In this document: positions 62,105 to 64,000 of the stretch, one piece after another | How positions within the stretch are numbered: position 1 is the stretch's first letter | How the letters are laid out: each line of letters begins with the position of its first letter | NCBI RefSeq assembly: GCF_000347175.1 | Contig: NZ_ANIK01000071.1 | Location: forward strand, 1-64,000 | Source of the DNA: Leptospira alstonii serovar Sichuan str. 79601 | GTDB taxonomy: Bacteria; Spirochaetota; Leptospiria; Leptospirales; Leptospiraceae | DNA length: 64,000 bases | Direction of reading: 5' to 3' | The notes under the pieces: model-generated | Database searches by the model: none | The model's input: the letters and a program-made list of their open reading frames with translations, nothing else | What the model was told of the DNA's origin: nothing | Position numbers and translations under genes: made by a program

Positions 62105-62995
62105 ATGAGCATCTTTTTACATTTAACTTCCTTACAAAATAAAAACCGGATCCTTAGGTCGGGTATCAAAACTTCTCCGGTTCATTATGAAAATATTCGT
62201 AGAGGGATTTTTTGTATGCCCGTAATTCCGGATTTTTCGATCACACATCAATGGTTGAGAGAAATCAAAAGATTTTCAAACGGTCCCGTGATCGGAGTTT
62301 ATTTTCGAATTGCAGATTCGGAACTCGTTTGGTCGGGGAAATACAATGAAGAACTTTTATCGTCTTCCGCAGTCGAATCTTTTCAAACGTTAGGGTCGAT
62401 TGAGGATCCATTCGGCTTTCAGGTTATTTTACCGCGAAAAGTCGCACGAAAAGAAATCGTAAAAATCAAAAATCTTCCACAAACGATCGGATGGAGATAT
62501 TCTCCGGAGGCGCGTAAAAAACCGAGATGTCTTTGCCCCGCTTGTATACCCAAAGGTTGGCCCTTCGGAAATAAACTTAAAGAAAACAAATACTATTCTT
62601 TGATTTCAAAATTCAATCAGGCGCAAAACATATCGGATAAACTTTCCATCTTACAATCCATAAGCGATCTACTCAGCTTTCATCATCGAATCGACGATTT
62701 TGAACCTCTGCTTCGTTTTTTAAATACCGATGTAACGGAAATCCAAGAACAAGTCCTAAGAATTCTTTCCAGTTTTAAATCGACAAAACTATTTCCCATT
62801 CTTTCCGAATATCTGCATTCTAAAGAAGAACTGAAAGAAGCGGCTGCGGAAAGTCTTCTCAGAATGAAAGGAGAAGGAGCAAGGCCGTATTTAAAGAAAT
62901 TTGAAAGTGATTCAAAGATTGATTTCCGATTATTTAGATTAAAATCGATTTTGAAGATGTGTTTTTTGAATTCACATTTAGATGAATTTCTATAA
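62105..62995 (+). CDS. HEAT-repeat protein with ART-like N-terminal pattern
   Basis: A 296-residue protein. The N-terminal ~150 residues (IFLHLTSLQNKNRILRSGIK, then GIFCMPVIPDFSITHQWLRE, then VYFRIADSELVWSGKYNEE) have an ADP-ribosyltransferase-like layout: a start like HLT...IL..SGI and later His/Tyr residues. This is only a pattern match. A CxCxxC motif (PRCLCPACIPKGWPFG) may bind zinc. The C-terminal half is helical with HEAT-like units (IQEQVLRILSSFKSTKLFPI, LSEYLHSKEELKEAAAESLL). The overall function is unknown. It has no operon partner. Confidence 0.68.
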   Translation: MSIFLHLTSLQNKNRILRSGIKTSPVHYENIRRGIFCMPVIPDFSITHQWLREIKRFSNGPVIGVYFRIADSELVWSGKYNEELLSSSAVESFQTLGSIEDPFGFQVILPRKVARKEIVKIKNLPQTIGWRYSPEARKKPRCLCPACIPKGWPFGNKLKENKYYSLISKFNQAQNISDKLSILQSISDLLSFHHRIDDFEPLLRFLNTDVTEIQEQVLRILSSFKSTKLFPILSEYLHSKEELKEAAAESLLRMKGEGARPYLKKFESDSKIDFRLFRLKSILKMCFLNSHLDEFL

Positions 62996-63219
62996 TCCAG
63001 AATTACGACTGCTTTTGAACCGTTTGTTTAATACCGATCAAAACGAAACAAGATCCTTTCGAAGTTGCATTTTGATATAGAAAGAATCGGCAATATTGAT
63101 TCCAACTAACGAATTCAATGATTATACTTTACTTAAAAAAGGATTTGAAATTCCTTCTAAAGCAGGAATGTACGCAGTTTCTCGCTTCAACATCGAAAGT
63201 GATAGACACAATTCGATTC

Positions 63220-64000
63220 TTACAATTCTTCTTGCCGCGCGATTAAAACATCCAAAAAATTCCAGAGACCGCCTTGATGGATGTACAAGGTTCTTCCTGT
63301 AAGTTCTCCACGATCCATCTTGTTTTGAATCGTATATAAAGATTTTCCGGAATAGATCGGTTCGATCGGAATTTTATACTTTTCATAAAACGACTTACAA
63401 TATTCTAAAATTTGCATATTCCTTGAGCCAAATCCACCTCCGATGGTCGATTCTAAAATTTGATTTTCATCGATGATCATCGTTTTTAAATTTAAAGAGT
63501 CGCTCTTTTTACGCAACCAATCGACCATTTTCTTTTTTGGTAGGCCGACAGAAACGCCGACAACCTCGATACGATTCTGAAAAAAACGATTCGCCCCAAG
63601 CCAACTCGCGCCGGACCCGATGTCCAAAACGAGACGATCGTATTTTTCGACGGGAATTTGTTTCCAAAGAGAATCCAAACCGTCCAGCGCCGCGCGGCTC
63701 AGTCCGTATTCGGGAATCAAAACTCCTTCCACATCCGAATGCGTCGTTTTCACTTTGAGAAACCTTTGCGAACTCGTTGTTTCCGGTTTGGCATCGATCG
63801 ATATCCGTTCGATTGCATTCTTCCATTTCGATCTGGAATCATATTCTTGGATGGAATAAGAATTTCTTTTTACAAAAATGGAATTGGCGCTACTTCGATT
63901 CCGATCCCTCGAGTAACAAAACGTATGAACGTGATACCCGAAGTTTTGAAATAAAAATGCAAAGGCGGCTAATGCGTTGCTGTGCGACTCTCCTTGCAAA
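63220..64000 (-). CDS. ACC deaminase/D-cysteine desulfhydrase-like PLP enzyme, 3' part
   Basis: A fold-type II PLP enzyme of the ACC deaminase/D-cysteine desulfhydrase family, cut by the right edge. The visible part (259 residues, no reliable start) begins LQGESHSNALAAFAFLFQNF, where ESHSNA matches the family's S-N-H/HSN motif after the catalytic Lys (which lies outside). It includes RLVLDIGSGASWLGANRFF and GGGFGSRNMQILEYCKSFYE. The C-terminus YIHQGGLWNFLDVLIARQ matches the family ending (IHTGG-type). Diagnostic residues separating deaminase from desulfhydrase cannot be judged. It is convergent with the HEAT-like gene. Confidence 0.82.
   Translation of the reverse strand, partial: LQGESHSNALAAFAFLFQNFGYHVHTFCYSRDRNRSSANSIFVKRNSYSIQEYDSRSKWKNAIERISIDAKPETTSSQRFLKVKTTHSDVEGVLIPEYGLSRAALDGLDSLWKQIPVEKYDRLVLDIGSGASWLGANRFFQNRIEVVGVSVGLPKKKMVDWLRKKSDSLNLKTMIIDENQILESTIGGGFGSRNMQILEYCKSFYEKYKIPIEPIYSGKSLYTIQNKMDRGELTGRTLYIHQGGLWNFLDVLIARQEEL

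Overview
This window is from a spirochaete of the genus Leptospira, most likely a pathogenic species (inferred). The evidence is the gene set: a SpiroCoCo-type coiled-coil giant, a Leptospira-type bacterial histone, a Ste14-like methyltransferase of the LmtA kind, lipoproteins with loose spirochaetal lipoboxes, an E. coli-type serA, a cytochrome b558-type sdhCAB operon, and short interspersed repeats. Codon and base composition look uniform. Apart from a decayed IS3-family element at the left edge and a dead Rpn-type nuclease there is little sign of recent foreign DNA, and I see no tRNA, rRNA, CRISPR array or prophage.

Layout. 1-575: decayed IS3-family transposase. 645-5462 (minus): a 1191-residue protein with four AAA-type modules, followed by two membrane proteins. 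6270-6466: a MITE-like repeat that supplies the end of queG (6455-7387). 8069-9955 (minus): histone, methionine aminopeptidase and a DUF350 membrane protein as an operon. 10242-13670: the 1142-residue coiled-coil protein, divergent from a methyltransferase and a STAS protein. 15014-19387: a Gld-like ABC exporter operon (ATPase, permease, GldG-like protein, DUF4340 protein) with translationally coupled junctions. 19771-23228: Ste14-like methyltransferase, PpiD/SurA-like membrane protein and CheX. 23231-23387: a 71-bp tandem repeat. 23409-28229: envelope proteins, a FapA/DUF342 protein and a TfoX-like protein. 28311-30209: lipoprotein, RsbW-like kinase and XerD. 30365-34815: SGNH hydrolases with an MBOAT acyltransferase, probably for O-acylation of a surface or secreted glycan. 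35095-36042: thioredoxin reductase. 36376-37085: nuclease pseudogene. 37266-42747: envelope proteins, including a CBM48-like protein and a 1211-residue TPR protein. 43864-46437: serA, a PilZ-like protein and a hotdog thioesterase. 46783-53383: four predicted lipoproteins, two of them Bor-like, one a 1642-residue protein with nine Ig-like (BIG_2) repeats. 54138-58078: a membrane protein, an alpha/beta hydrolase, DUF309 and an aldo/keto reductase. 58355-61698: sdhCAB with a strong terminator. 62105-64000: a HEAT-like protein and the 3' part of an ACC-deaminase/D-cysteine desulfhydrase gene.

The most noteworthy items are the histone-fold gene at the head of the map operon, at least three families of short interspersed repeats whose ends form gene termini (queG, trxB), the 71-bp tandem array that shares a core motif with one repeat family, the quadruple-AAA protein with membrane partners, and the lipoprotein/BIG surface cluster. 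Functions come from motif reading only; no database search was run.
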